A stretch of 64,000 nucleotides of DNA from Myotis daubentonii (Eukaryota > Chordata > Mammalia > Chiroptera > Vespertilionidae), in the NCBI RefSeq assembly GCF_963259705.1, contig NC_081851.1, positions 17,954,145 to 18,018,144 on the forward strand, read 5' to 3'. This document shows, piece after piece, positions 44,952-55,364 of the stretch. The stretch's first letter is position 1. Every line of letters starts with the position of its first letter. Both the position numbers and the translations under genes were made by a program. The notes beneath the pieces are model-generated. The model was not told the DNA's origin. It searched no databases and saw nothing but the letters and a program-made list of their open reading frames with translations.

Positions 44952-45899
44952 ACAGGCCTGGTGCATGGATGGGGGCCAGCTGGTTTGCCCTGAAGGGTGT
45001 CCCGGATCAGGGTGGGGGTTCCCTTGGGGCATGGGGCGGCCTGGGTGAGGGGCCTGTGGTGGTTTGCAGGCCAGCCACGACCCCATGGGGTGAGGGTCCC
45101 TGCTGGGGGGGGGGTGTGTGGCCAGCCTGGGTGAGGGGCTGAGGGCTGTTTTCAAGCTGGCCACACCCCCTTCAGGGTGAGGGTCCCCACTGGGGTGTCT
45201 GGCCAGCCTGGGTGAGGGGCTGATGGCTATATGCAGGCTGTCCACACCCCCTTCAGGGTGGGGGTCCCCACTGGGGTGCCTGGCCAGCCTGAGTGAGGGG
45301 CTGATGGCTATATGCAGGCTGTCCACACCCCCTTCAGGGTGAGGGTCTTCACTGGGGTGTCTGGCCAGCCTAGGTGAGGGGCTGAGGGCCATGTTCAGGC
45401 TGGCCACACCCTCTTCAGGATGGGGGATCCCACTGGGGTGCCTGGACAGCCTTGGTGAGGGGCTGTGGGCTGTTTGCAGGCTGGCCAAGCCCCCAGTGGT
45501 GACCCTCACCCCATGAGGGTGTGGCCAGCCTGGGTGAGGGGCTGAGGGCTGTTTGCCAGCTGGCCATGGCCCCGGGCAACCCAGGGTCCCAGACCCTCCT
45601 TGAGAGGAGGCCACAGTGGCTGGAAGCAGGTATCTGGGATTTATTTATCTTCTATAATTGAAACTTTGTAGCCTTGAGCGGAGCCCACAGCCGCCAGGGC
45701 AGGCGGGAAGCTTGGCTTCCTCCATCGCCAGGGGCAACCCAAGCCTTCTGCTCGCTCCAGCTCCGTGGCTGCCACCATCTTGGTTGGGTTTATTTGCATA
45801 CTGTGCTCCTGATTGGCTGGTGGGTGTGGCTTGTGGGCATGGCTTGTGGGTGTAGGGGAGGTATGGTCAATTTGCATGTTTCTCTTTTATTAGATAAGA
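44952..45899 (-). mobile_element. Helitron, 5' half (B) of a composite, with 81-bp tandem repeats
   Basis: Minus-strand start TCTTATCTAATAAAAGAG (45899). Its 3' end reads GCACCAGGCCTGTA and runs directly into the next TC start; no terminal hairpin precedes it. Inside, starts of the GCCAGCCTGGGTGAG unit at 45121, 45202, 45283, 45364, 45445 and 45524 show an 81-bp period. Because 81 is divisible by three, one minus-strand frame stays open for 222 codons (44946-45614); it is not a gene. The same Helitron type occurs at 53109-53721. Confidence 0.85.
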
Positions 45900-47109
45900 T
45901 AATGTAAGTTGGTGGTCTAGTTTCATTTTTTGTGTGTACCTGTCCAATTTTTCCAACACCATTTATTAAAGAGACTGTCTTTACTCCATTGCATGCTCTT
46001 CCCTCCTTTGTCAAATGTTATTTGACTATAGAGCCTCGGGTTGCCTCTGGGCTCTTTTTTCTGTTCTATTCATCTACTAGTATATGCCTGTTCTCATGCC
46101 AATACAAGCTGTTTTGCTTACAATAGCCTTGTAGTATAGTTTGATATGAGGTACTGTGATACCTCCAACTTTGTTTGTCTTTCTCAAGATTTCTGAGGCT
46201 ATTCTGGGTCTTTTCTTGATCCATTTGAATGTTTGGAATATTTGTTCTATGGTCTTTTAATAGGAATTGCATTGAAGATGATAGATAGATAGATTACTCA
46301 GGGTAGTATGGACATTTAATGATGTTAATTCTTCTAATCCATGAGCATGGTATATGCTTCTACTTATTTGTATCTTCCTCAATTTCTTTTTTCAATGTCC
46401 TAAGTTTTCCGAGTGCAAGTCTTTTCCCCCTTTTTTTCAATACTAATTGGGATTATTTTCTTAGTGTCTCTTTCTGACAGTTCACTAGTGGTGTAGTGAA
46501 ATGCCAATGATTTCTGAATATTAATTTTGTATCCTATACTTTGCTGAATTCATTTATTGGGTTTAGTAGCTTTCTGATGGAGTACTTAGGGTTTTCTATG
46601 TACAATATCATGTCACCTGAGAATAATAATAGCTGTACTTCCTTCTTTCCAGTTTGGATGTCTTTTATTTCTTCTTTTCTGATTGCTGTGGCTATGACTT
46701 CCAGTATGATGTTGGCTATGAGTTTGTCATATTTGGCCTTTATTACATTGAGGTATGTTCCCTCTATTACCACTTTGCTAAGAGATTGTATCACAAATCA
46801 GTGCTGAGTTTTATCAAATGCTTTTTCTGCATCTAATGATACGATCAGGTGGTTTTTATCCTTTATTTTGTTTATGTGTTGTATCACATTTATTGATTTG
46901 TGGGTATTGTATCAGTCCTGCATCCTTGGAATAAATCCCACTTGATCCTGTTGTATAATCTTTTTAATGTATTGCTGGATCCATTTTGCTAATATTTTGT
47001 TGATATATTCATCAGGGATATTGTCCTGTAATTCTCTTTCCTTGTAGTGTCTTTATCTGGTTTGGAGTTAAGATAATGTTGGCCTCGTAAAAAAAGGCTT
47101 TTAAGTTCA

Positions 47110-47330
47110 TCCTAGCTGGTTTGGCTCAATGGATAGTGTCAGCCTGCCAACTGAAGGATCCCAGGTTTGATTCCAGTCAAGGGCACACGCCTGGATTGCA
47201 GGCTAGATCCCCAGTAGGGGGCGTGCAGGGGGCAGCCATTCAATGATTCTCCCTCATCATTGATGTTTCTATCTATATCTTCTCCCTTCCTCTCTGAAAT
47301 CAATAAAAATATATATATATTTTTAAAAAG
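47110..47330 (+). repeat. Ves SINE
   Basis: Head CTAGCTGGTTTGGCTCAATGG, B-box-like GGTTTGATTCCAG, then AGGGGGCGTGCAGGGGGCAGC and an AT-rich tail. Similar TTTAAGTT flanks. Nested in L1. Confidence 0.9.
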
Positions 47331-48844
47331 CGTTTAAGTTTTCCTTCCTCTTGAATTTTTTGAAATAGTTTGAGGAGGAAAGATGTTAGTTCTTCTTGAC
47401 TGTTTGGTGGTAAAATTCATCTGTGAAACCATCTGGTCCAGGACTTTTACTTGTTGGGAGGTGTGGTTTGTTTGTTTGTTTGTTTTTTATTCCTGCTTCA
47501 ATTTAACTAATTGTAAATAGTCCATTCAGGTTCTCTGATTCTTCCTGATTCAGTTTTGGAAGATTTTGTGCTTCTAGGAATTTGTCCATTTTGCCCAGGT
47601 TGTCCAATTTGTTGGCATATAGTTATTCATATTTTCTTACAATTCTTTGGTGTCAGTTGTTACTCCTCTTTTATTTCTGATTTTATTTATTTGAGTCCTC
47701 TGTTTTTTTTTCTTGATAAGTCTGGTTAAGGTTCATCAATCTTGTTTATTTTTTCCAAGAACCAGCTCTTGGTTTCATTGATCTTTTGTACTCTATTTTG
47801 TTTATTTCTGCTCTGATCTTTATTATTACCTTCCTTCTACTCACTTTGGGCATTGTTTGTTGTTGTTTTTTTCCAGTTCCTTTCAGTGTAAAGCTAGATG
47901 CTTTATTTGAGTTTTTTCTTATTTTCTGAAGTAGGCCTGTAATCTTAAAATTTCCCTCTTAGCACTGTTTTTGCTGTGTCCCATAGATTTGGGGTTGTGT
48001 TCTCATTTTCACTTGTCTTAAGATAACTTTTGGGTTCTTCCTTGATTTCATTGTTAAACCATTCATTTAGTAACATGTTAATTAACCACCATGACTGTGT
48101 GTTTTTCAGTTTTTTTCCTTTGGTTGATTTCTAGTTTTATACCATTCATTATGGTCAGAGAAGATGCTTGATATGATTTCAATCTTAAATTTATTGAGAC
48201 TTGTTTTGTGTCCTAACATGTGGTCTATCCTAGAAAATGTTCCATATGCACTTGAAAAGAATGCATATTCTGCTGCTTTAAGGTGAAATACTCGGATGAT
48301 ATCAATTAAGTCCATCTAATCTAGTATGTCATTTAAGGCCCTCATTTCCTTGTTGATTTTCTGTCTGGAAGATCTATCCATTGATGTCAATGGGATGTTA
48401 AAATCCTCTCTGACTGTATTGCTGTCAATCTCTCTCTTTATGTCCATCAAAATTTGCTTTATACATTTAGGTGCTCCAGTGTTGGGTGCATAAATGTTTA
48501 TCAGAGTTATATCCTCTTGTTGGATTGCTCCTTTTATCATTATGTATTGTCCTTCTTTATCTCTTAACAATAGCTTTGATTTAAAGTCTATTTTGTCAGA
48601 TATAACTATTGCTACCCCAGCTTTCTTTCATGTCCATTTGCATGAAACACTTTTCCCCCATCCCTTTACTTTTAGTTTGTGTGTATCTTTCAGTCTGATG
48701 TGGGTCTCTTATAGACAGCATATATATGGGTCTTGCTTTCTTATCTACTTAGCTACCCTATGTCTTTTGACTAGAGCATTTAAACCATTTACCTTTACAG
48801 TGATTATTGATAGGTAGGTATGTATGGCCATTTTATTCTTTTTT

Positions 48845-49062
48845 AAAAACTATGTTTTTATTAGTTTTTAGAGAGAGAAAGGAAGAGGGATAGAGAGATA
48901 GAAACACCGATGAGAGAAATACATTATCAATTGGCTGCCTCCTGCATGCCCCGCACTGTGGATAGACTCTGAAACCCAGGTATGTGCCCTGACTGGGAAT
49001 CAAACCATTGACATCTTGGTTCTTGGGTCAATACTCAACCACTGAACCACACCAACGAGGTG
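48845..49062 (-). repeat. Ves SINE, antisense
   Basis: On the minus strand the head reads CCTCGTTGGTGTGGTTCAG and the B-box side TTTGATTCCCAGTC. Duplicated GCCATTTTATTCTTTTT / GCCATTTTGTTCTTTTT flank it. Sits at the ORF1-ORF2 boundary of the L1. Confidence 0.9.
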
Positions 49063-49122
49063 CCATTTTGTTCTTTTTAACTTTGTTTCTTTTGTTTTGT
49101 TTTCTTCTTCTTCCTTTACTTC

Positions 49123-49979
49123 TTAAAGCAGGCCCTTGAACATTTCTTGGAATACTGATTTGGTGGTAACAAACTCCTTTAGCTTTTCCTTGTCTGGGAA
49201 GCTCTTTATTTCTCCTTCAATTCTAAATGACAGCCTGGCTGGGCAAAGTAGTCTTGGTTGTAGGTCCTCCTTTTCATCACTTTTAATATTTCATGCCAAT
49301 AACTTCTAACCTGAAATGTTTCTGTTGAGAGATCAGCTGACAGTCTTATGGGAGCTCACTTGTAGGTAATTAATACTTTTTTTCTTGCTTCCTTTAAGAT
49401 TCTTTCTTTGTTTTTAACCTTCACATTTTAATTATGATGTGTCTTACTGTGAGCCTCCTTTGATTCATCTTATTTGCTACTCTCTGCACTTCCTAGACTT
49501 GTGTGTCTTTTTACTTCACCATGTTAGGGAAGTTTTCAGTCATTATTTCCTCAAATGGATTATTGATCCCTTGATCTCTTTTCTTTCTGGTACTCCTATG
49601 ATGAGGATGTTGTTATGCTGCATAGTTCCCTTAAACTATCCTCATTCTTCTTATTTCTTTTTTTCTTTTTGCTGTTCTGATTGGATGTTTTTCTCTATGT
49701 TGTTTTCCAAATCGCTGATTTGATCCTCTGCTTCATCCTACCTACATTTTATTCCTCCCAATGGATTCTTGATGTCAGATATGGTATTCTTCATCTCTGA
49801 CTAGTACTTTTTTGTCCTTTTTCATGTTGTTGTAGTTCTTATTAAGTTCCCTGAGCATCCCAATAGCTATTAGTTTGAACTCTGCATCTGATAGATTGTT
49901 AGCCTCCGTTTTATTTAGCTCTCTTTTTCTGGAGATTCCTCTTGTTCTTCCATGGGGAGCTGTTTCTTTGTCTCCCCAT
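49123..49979 (-). pseudogene. L1 ORF1, broken
   Basis: Antisense ORF1 between an ATG at 49977-49979 and a TAA at 49123-49125, about 285 codons, near the length of the half-L1 ORF1 in this window. The C-terminal end reads like its relative (wording equivalent to KEFVTTKSVF and MFKGLL). Early stops, for example close to 49915, show it is dead. The product would be the RNA-binding chaperone of L1 particles. Confidence 0.75.
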
Positions 49980-50939
49980 TATGGCTGTATTTTTGTGTTT
50001 GTTTCTATGTATTAGATAGATACGCTTTGACTTTCTGTCGTTATGTGGTGGCCTTATGCAGTAGATGTCCTATGGGACCCAGTGATGCAGTCTCCTTGAT
50101 CACCTGAGCTGGGTGCTCTAGGTATGTCCCTTGTGTGGGTTATGTAGACCCTCCTGTTTTAAGTGAGTCTTGATGGCTGTTGGTCTATTTGTGCATGGGA
50201 TTGATCCTCAGGCTGGCTGACGGTAAGGCTCAACCCTGATCACAGGATGTGAGCTGCTGTGCAGGTGCAATCTCAATATGGCTTCTTCTACAATTCCTTA
50301 GTTTTAAGACTCCTCTTTGGCTAGTCTTCAGGTGATTATTTAGGGTTATTGTTTCCCAATTTAGTTGTATTTCCAGTTTGGTCCTGTGAGGGGGTGAGTG
50401 CAAGATCCACCTACTCTGTCACCATCTTGAAAGTTCCATGCCACCTCCTCCTCCTGTTCTGCAACCAGATCACAACCACCCCAAATCAAAGAAACTGCTG
50501 TAATCAGAAAATACTCTTTAAAATCTAAAGAAAAAATACTTTTGGACAAACAAAGAAATTATTTCCTGCAGTCCCTATGCAAGGAACACTAAATTTGGAT
50601 TTTCCAGCAGAAGGAATATAATCCCGGATTGATATATAGAAAGGCATGAAGATGAAAAGAGATACACACATATGAATAAAAGAATGAGAACAACTCATGA
50701 TTTAAAATGTATGTACAGTTAAAGTTCATGCCAACCATATCAAAAAAGCAGGAACTTAGTAAAGAAAAAGTCCTAGCATAAAAGTGGTAAAAAACAAAAC
50801 AAAACCCACAAAACTGATTTATATTGAACCTTCATAAGTAAAAAGCACAGATAGTAGTCTCTAGGATAGTCATTTAAAGAGTAGTACATGAATATATAAC
50901 TAACTAAAAGCAAGACGAAAATAATAAAATTGTGGAAGA

Positions 50940-52212
50940 TACATGCAATAAGAAAAGAAACTAGATCACCAAATTACACCATACACAAAAAAAATCTCAA
51001 AATGGATAAAAGAGTTAAATGTAAGGTGGTAAACTATAAAAATCTTAGAAGAATCCATAGGCAGCAAAATACCAGGCATGTTATAGCAATATCTTTACCG
51101 ATACATCTCCTAGGACAATGGAAACTAAGGAGAAAATAAACAAATGGGACGACATCAAAATAAAAAGCTTCTGCACAGCAAAAGAAATCATCAACAAAAT
51201 AACAAGAGAGACCACGGCATGGGAGAACATATTTGTCAATATTACGTCTGATAAGGGTTTAATCTCCATAATTTATAGGGAACTAATACAACTTAATAAA
51301 AGGAAGATAAACAATCCAATGAAAAAAAATGGGCAAAGAACCTAAATAGACACTTTTCGAAAGAGGACAAATAGAAGTCCAAGAGACATATGGAAACATG
51401 CTCAAAGTCACTAATCATCTCAGAGATGCAAGTTAAAATGACAATGAGGTACCATCTCACACCTGTCAGAATGGCTATCATCAACAAACGACAAGTACTG
51501 GCGAGGATGCGAAGAAAAAGGAACCCTCATGCACTGCTGGTGGGAATACAGACTGGTGCAGCCACTGTGGAAAACAGTATGGAGTTTCTCCAAAAAGTTA
51601 AAAATGGAACTCCCATTTGATTCAGTAATCCCACTTTTAGGACTATATCCCAAGAAATCAGAAACACCAATCAGAAAGGATATATGCACCCCTATGTTCA
51701 TAGCAGCACAATTCACCATAGCTAAGATTTGAAAACAACCCAAGTGCCCATCAGCAGATGAGTGGATTAAAAAACTGTGGTACATCTACACAATGGAATA
51801 CTATGCTGCTGTAAAAAAGAAAGAACTCTTAGCATTTGCAACAGCATGGATGGACCTGGAGAGCATTATGCTAAGTGAAATAAGCCAGTCGGAGAAAGAT
51901 AAATATCACATGATCTCACTCATTTGTGGAATATAATGAACAACACGAACTGATGAACAAAAATAGATCCAGAGACATATAAGCATTGAACAGACCATCA
52001 AACCTCAGAGGGAAGGCAGGAGAGGGTGGCAGCGCGGGGAGGGGTAAGAGGTAAACCAAAGGACTTATATCCATGCATATGAACATGACCAATCGACACA
52101 GACAATAGGGGGCGGGTGCTGGGGGACAGGAGCGGGCAGGGAGAGGTCAATGGGAGGAAAAGGAGACTTATGTAAAACTTTAAAAAATAAAGAATTTTTA
52201 AAAAATAAAAAT
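50940..52212 (+). mobile_element. Young L1, 5' truncated (ORF2 C-terminus and 3' UTR)
   Basis: It begins around AGAAACTAGATCACCAAATTACACC, contains ORF2 C-terminal coding with several frame breaks, a natural ORF2 stop (TAA at 51934-51936), a G-rich 3' UTR and an AATAAA/A tail at about 52185-52215. About 1.3 kb remains of roughly 6 kb. It is the same family as the element at the start of the window and preserves its reading frame at the C-terminus better. I could not fix the target duplication. Confidence 0.88.
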
Positions 52213-52571
52213 AAAAAGGAATAATACTTTAATTATATAAAAGAAGTAAAGAAAGGATAAATAAAAGGTCTCTAAAACAGGTAGAATGGTAAGACATTAA
52301 TAATAAACTAGATTTCACAAAAATAAACCCCAACTTTATGCTGTTAACAAGATACACATTTAAATATAATATAAAATGAAAAGATTAAGAATTAAAGGAT
52401 AAACAAATATGTACCATGAAAATACAAAGTAGAAGAAAGCTGGTATAGCTGTATTAATCAATCAACTACTAGACAACTGGCAAGGCAGACTTTAAGGTAA
52501 GGAACATCACCAGAAATAAGGAGAGACTTTCATAATAATAAAACGGTCAAGCGTCAAGAATTATACAAATA

Positions 52572-53107
52572 CTAGAGGCCTGGTGCACAAAAATTTGTGC
52601 ACTTGGGAGGGTCCTTCAGCCGGCCTGTGCCCTCTCACAGTCTGGGATCCCTCGGGGGATGTCCACCTGCTGGCTTAGGCCCGGGGACTGGGCCTAAGCT
52701 GGCAGTCAGACATCCCTCCGGCAGCCCGGGATCCCTCGGGGGATGTCCACCTGCTGGCTTAGGCCCGGGGAGCGGGCCTAAGCTGGCAGTCAGACATCCC
52801 TCCGGCAGCCCGGGAGCCCTCGGGGGATGTCCACTTGCTAGCGGGGAGCAGGCCTAAGCTGTAGTCGGACATCCTTAGTGCTGCTGAGGAGGCGGGAGAG
52901 GCTCCCACCACCACCGCTATGCTGGCAGCCATAAGCCTGGCTTGTGGCTAAGCAGAGCTCCCCCTGTGGGAGCGCACTGACCACCAGGAGGCAGCACCTG
53001 CATTGAGCGTCTGCCCCCTGGTGGTCAGTGTGTGTCAAAGTGACCAGTCATTCCTAGTTGTTGTGCTGTTAGGGTAAATTTGCATATTACCCTTTTATTA
53101 TATAGGA
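52572..53107 (-). mobile_element. Helitron, 3' half (A) of a second composite
   Basis: Minus-strand start TCCTATATAATAAAAGGG (53107), end CCAGGCCTCTAG (52572), palindrome GTGCACAAATTTTTGTGCAC near 52582-52601. An 84-bp tandem unit starting ATCCCTCGGGGGATGTCC occurs at 52647, 52731 and 52815, which explains the Gly/Pro-rich 86-codon frame. A second Helitron abuts it at 53109. Confidence 0.88.
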
Positions 53108-53108
53108 T

Positions 53109-53721
53109 AGAGGCCTGGTGCACTGGTGGGAGCCAGCTGGTTTGCCCTGAAGGGTGTCTTGGATCAGGGTGGGGTCCCACTGGGTTGCCTGGACAGCCTG
53201 GGTGAGAGGCTGAGGGCTGTTTTCAGGCTGGCCAAGCCCCCCAGCAGGGACCCTCACCCCATGGGGGTGTGGCCAGCCTGGGTGAGGGGCTGAGGGCCGT
53301 TTGCAGGCTGCCCACAGCCCCTTCAGGGTGGAGGAGTCCCACTGGGGTGCCTAGCCAGCCTGGGTGAGGAGCTGATGGCCATTTTCAGGCTGGCCATCCC
53401 CCCCCCACCTCCCCCCCATCCCCGTCGACCCAAGCTCCCAGCCTCTCCTTTTATTCTTCTTCTTTATTTTCTGGGATTTATTTAGCTTCTATAATTGAAA
53501 CTTTGTAGCCTTGAGCAGAGCCCAAGGCCAGCCAGGACAGGTGGGAAGTTTGGCTTCCTCCATTGCTGGGGGAAACCCAAGCCTCCTGCTCGCTCCAGCT
53601 CCGTCGCCGCCTCTATTTTAGTTGGGTTAATTTGCATACTTGTTCCTGATTGGATGGTGGGCGTGGCTTGAGCATAGCGGAGGGATGGTCAATTTGTATG
53701 TTTCTCTTTTATTATATAGGA
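53109..53721 (-). mobile_element. Helitron, 5' half (B) of a second composite
   Basis: Minus-strand start TCCTATATAATAAAAGAG (53721), 3' junction GCACCAGGCCTCTA running into the TC start of the neighbour. It is the same subfamily as 44952-45899, with about three 80-82-bp units beginning GCCAGCCTGGGTGAG (53192, 53272, 53354). No 3' hairpin of its own. Confidence 0.85.
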
Positions 53722-54796
53722 TTATAAATTTGTACGCACATAGTTACAAAATATATAAAACAAAACTTGATAGAACTAAAAGCAGAAATAAAGTCACAAT
53801 CCTATTGGGACATTTAAACATGCATTTCTCATTAACAAAAAGAACAAGCTGTCAAAAAATTCAGTAAGGACAAAAAGGACTTGAATAACTGATTAATACA
53901 TTTGACCTGATTGTTCTATATAGAACACTGCACTCCAAAATGATCGACTCTCTATTCTTTTGAGATGCACATTGAATAATTACCTAAATTGAACATACTG
54001 TGGTTCAGAAAGCAAGCAGTGAAATCATTCAGAGCATGTTATCTGTCAGTGAAATTAAGCCATAAATAGTAACAAAAGATAAGTAAAAAATTGCTAAAAG
54101 TTTGGAAATTTTTAAAATTTCTAAATAACTTATGGGTTAAAGAAGAAATCAGAATGGAAACTAGTAAATATTTTGAAGTGAATGATAAGAGTTTTGGTTT
54201 CTAGTGATGGTGGAGTAACCTGTATTAGATTAACCCTTTAACAAATAAAAATTGTAAATTCTGGGCAAAATACTAACAACCTCTAGGCAATAACAGCAAC
54301 TTAAACAAATGACAATTTGTAAATTTGCCATATCACAATGAAATTGCTTAAAACGAGTGAAAAGAAAAAAAATCAAAAGCTTCCAGATTAAAAAAAACAC
54401 ACTTATGTACAGAGGAAATGAGATGAAGCTGACAATATATTTCTTAGAGGAAACAATGAAAATTCAAAGACACTGGAACAAGTTTTTTAAGTGCTGAAAA
54501 AAATTGTCAATGTAGGATTCTTTTCTGGTTGTTTTTTGTTTTGTTTTGTTTTGTTTTTTTGTTAATCCTCACCAGAGGATATTTTCCATTGGTTTTTAGA
54601 GACAGTGGAAGGGAGAGGTAGAGATAGAGAGAAACATCAATGTGAGAGGAACACGTCAATTCGTTGCCTCCCACATGAGCACTGACCAGGGCTAGGATGG
54701 AGCCTGCAACCAAGGTATATGCCTTGACCGGAATTGAACCCGGGAACCTTCAATCCGCAGACCGACACTCTATCCACTGAGCCAGACCAGCTGGGT

Positions 54797-55364
54797 CAGT
54801 GGTCGGCAAACCGCGGCTCACAAGCCACACGCGGCTCTTTGGCCCCTTGAGTGTGGCTCTTCCACAAAATACCACCTGCGGCCGCGCATGTACAGTGCGA
54901 CTGAAACTTTGTGGCCCATGCGCAGAAGTCGGTTTTCGGCCTGGGCGAGTCTATTTTGAAGAAGTGGCCTTAGAAGAAGTGGGGGGTGTCAGTTGGTCGG
55001 TCGGGCGACCGGAGACACAGCGCAGGCGGGCCGCGGGATACTCAGCGAGGGGGAGGTACATTGTTTTGAGGTATGTTCGCTGAGGTCGACCCCTTCCAAC
55101 TCTCCCATCCACACTCGTCTATCTGAAACAAGTATACAAGACGAGTGTGGATAGGAGAGTTGGAAGGGGTCGACCTCAGCGAATGTACCTCAATCAGATT
55201 GAGGACGTTTTTAGCAAAGGCCAGCTTAGGAGTACCCTAATTAAGTTAATAACAATGTACCTACCTATATAGTTTAAGTTTAAAAAATTTGGCTCTCAAA
55301 AGAAATTTCAATCGTTGTACGGTTGATATTTGGCTCTGTTGACTAATGAGTTTGCCGACCACTG
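54797..55364. mobile_element. hAT element, non-autonomous, with a long internal hairpin
   Basis: Perfect 15-bp terminal inverted repeats CAGTGGTCGGCAAAC. Flanks AGCTGGGT and AGCTAGGG are a diverged 8-bp duplication. The first 300 bp are GC-rich. Between 55066 and 55193 lies a 55-bp-arm inverted repeat. The right part may hold a decayed transposase C-terminus on the plus strand, but stops interrupt it. No active transposase. Confidence 0.88.
55066..55193. repeat. Long hairpin: 55-bp arms, 18-bp loop
   Basis: Arms 55066-55120 and 55139-55193 pair in 52 of 55 positions; mismatches are at two adjacent sites near the outer end and one in the middle. The loop is 55121-55138. As RNA it would form a near-perfect stem. 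Confidence 0.92.

Larger units (their letters stand above)
43420..48815 (-). pseudogene. L1 ORF2 (endonuclease and reverse transcriptase), broken
   Basis: ORF2 protein nicks the target DNA and reverse-transcribes L1 RNA. Read on the minus strand, the N-terminal region lies near 48780-48815, and the APE-type endonuclease follows at about 48570-48106, where two short open stretches with ITLINIYAPN and FFSSAYGTFSRIDHMLGHK show its conserved motifs. Reverse transcriptase-domain sequence spans roughly 47900-46500, with an apparent deletion of about 100 bp near 46695 compared with other mammalian L1s. The C-terminal part continues at 46450-45900 and 44360-43420. Two Ves SINEs close to the 3' end, one Ves at 47110 and a composite Helitron interrupt it; frameshifts and stops are frequent. 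Confidence 0.8.
42179..50503 (-). mobile_element. Near full-length L1, antisense, with six nested insertions
   Basis: Bounded by the duplicated TCAGAAAAT (42170-42178 and 50504-50512). On the minus strand it starts with a 5' UTR containing CTTTCAAGATGGTGACAG near 50430, then ORF1 (about 49979-49123), ORF2 (to about 43420), a 3' UTR and an A-rich tail seen as TTTTGTTTTGTTTTATT at 42184-42200. Nested in it are a Helitron in the tail region (42210-43170), Ves at 43507, 43821, 47110 and 48845, and a composite Helitron (44361-45899). About 5.0 kb of L1 remains after removing them, so some ORF2 sequence is deleted. Confidence 0.85.
41600..54190 (+). mobile_element. Ancient L1M element, in pieces (first copy)
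   Basis: Plus-strand ancient L1 remains at 41600-42178, 50504 to about 50940, 52215-52571 and 53722-54190. The first piece is ORF1-like (AAAGACAAAGAGAAAACAC followed by the TGATTTCTCAATAGAAAC core). The second joins it exactly at the duplicated TCAGAAAAT. The third and fourth hold the ORF2 endonuclease region (GGGACATTTAAACATGC; ACATTTGACCTGATTG; AAAGAAGAAATCAGAATGG). All frames are destroyed. Younger insertions filling the gaps are listed separately. Confidence 0.7.

Noticed and set aside
45121..45560. Regularly spaced repeats as a CRISPR-like array
   Set aside because: Units are contiguous 81-bp tandem copies without unique spacers, in a vertebrate transposon.
44946..45614. 222-codon minus-strand open frame
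   Set aside because: It is the in-frame reading of an 81-bp tandem repeat inside a Helitron; no start context, no family resemblance.
46534..46836. Plus-strand hydrophobic frames suggesting a membrane protein
   Set aside because: Antisense reading of the L1 ORF2 reverse transcriptase region.
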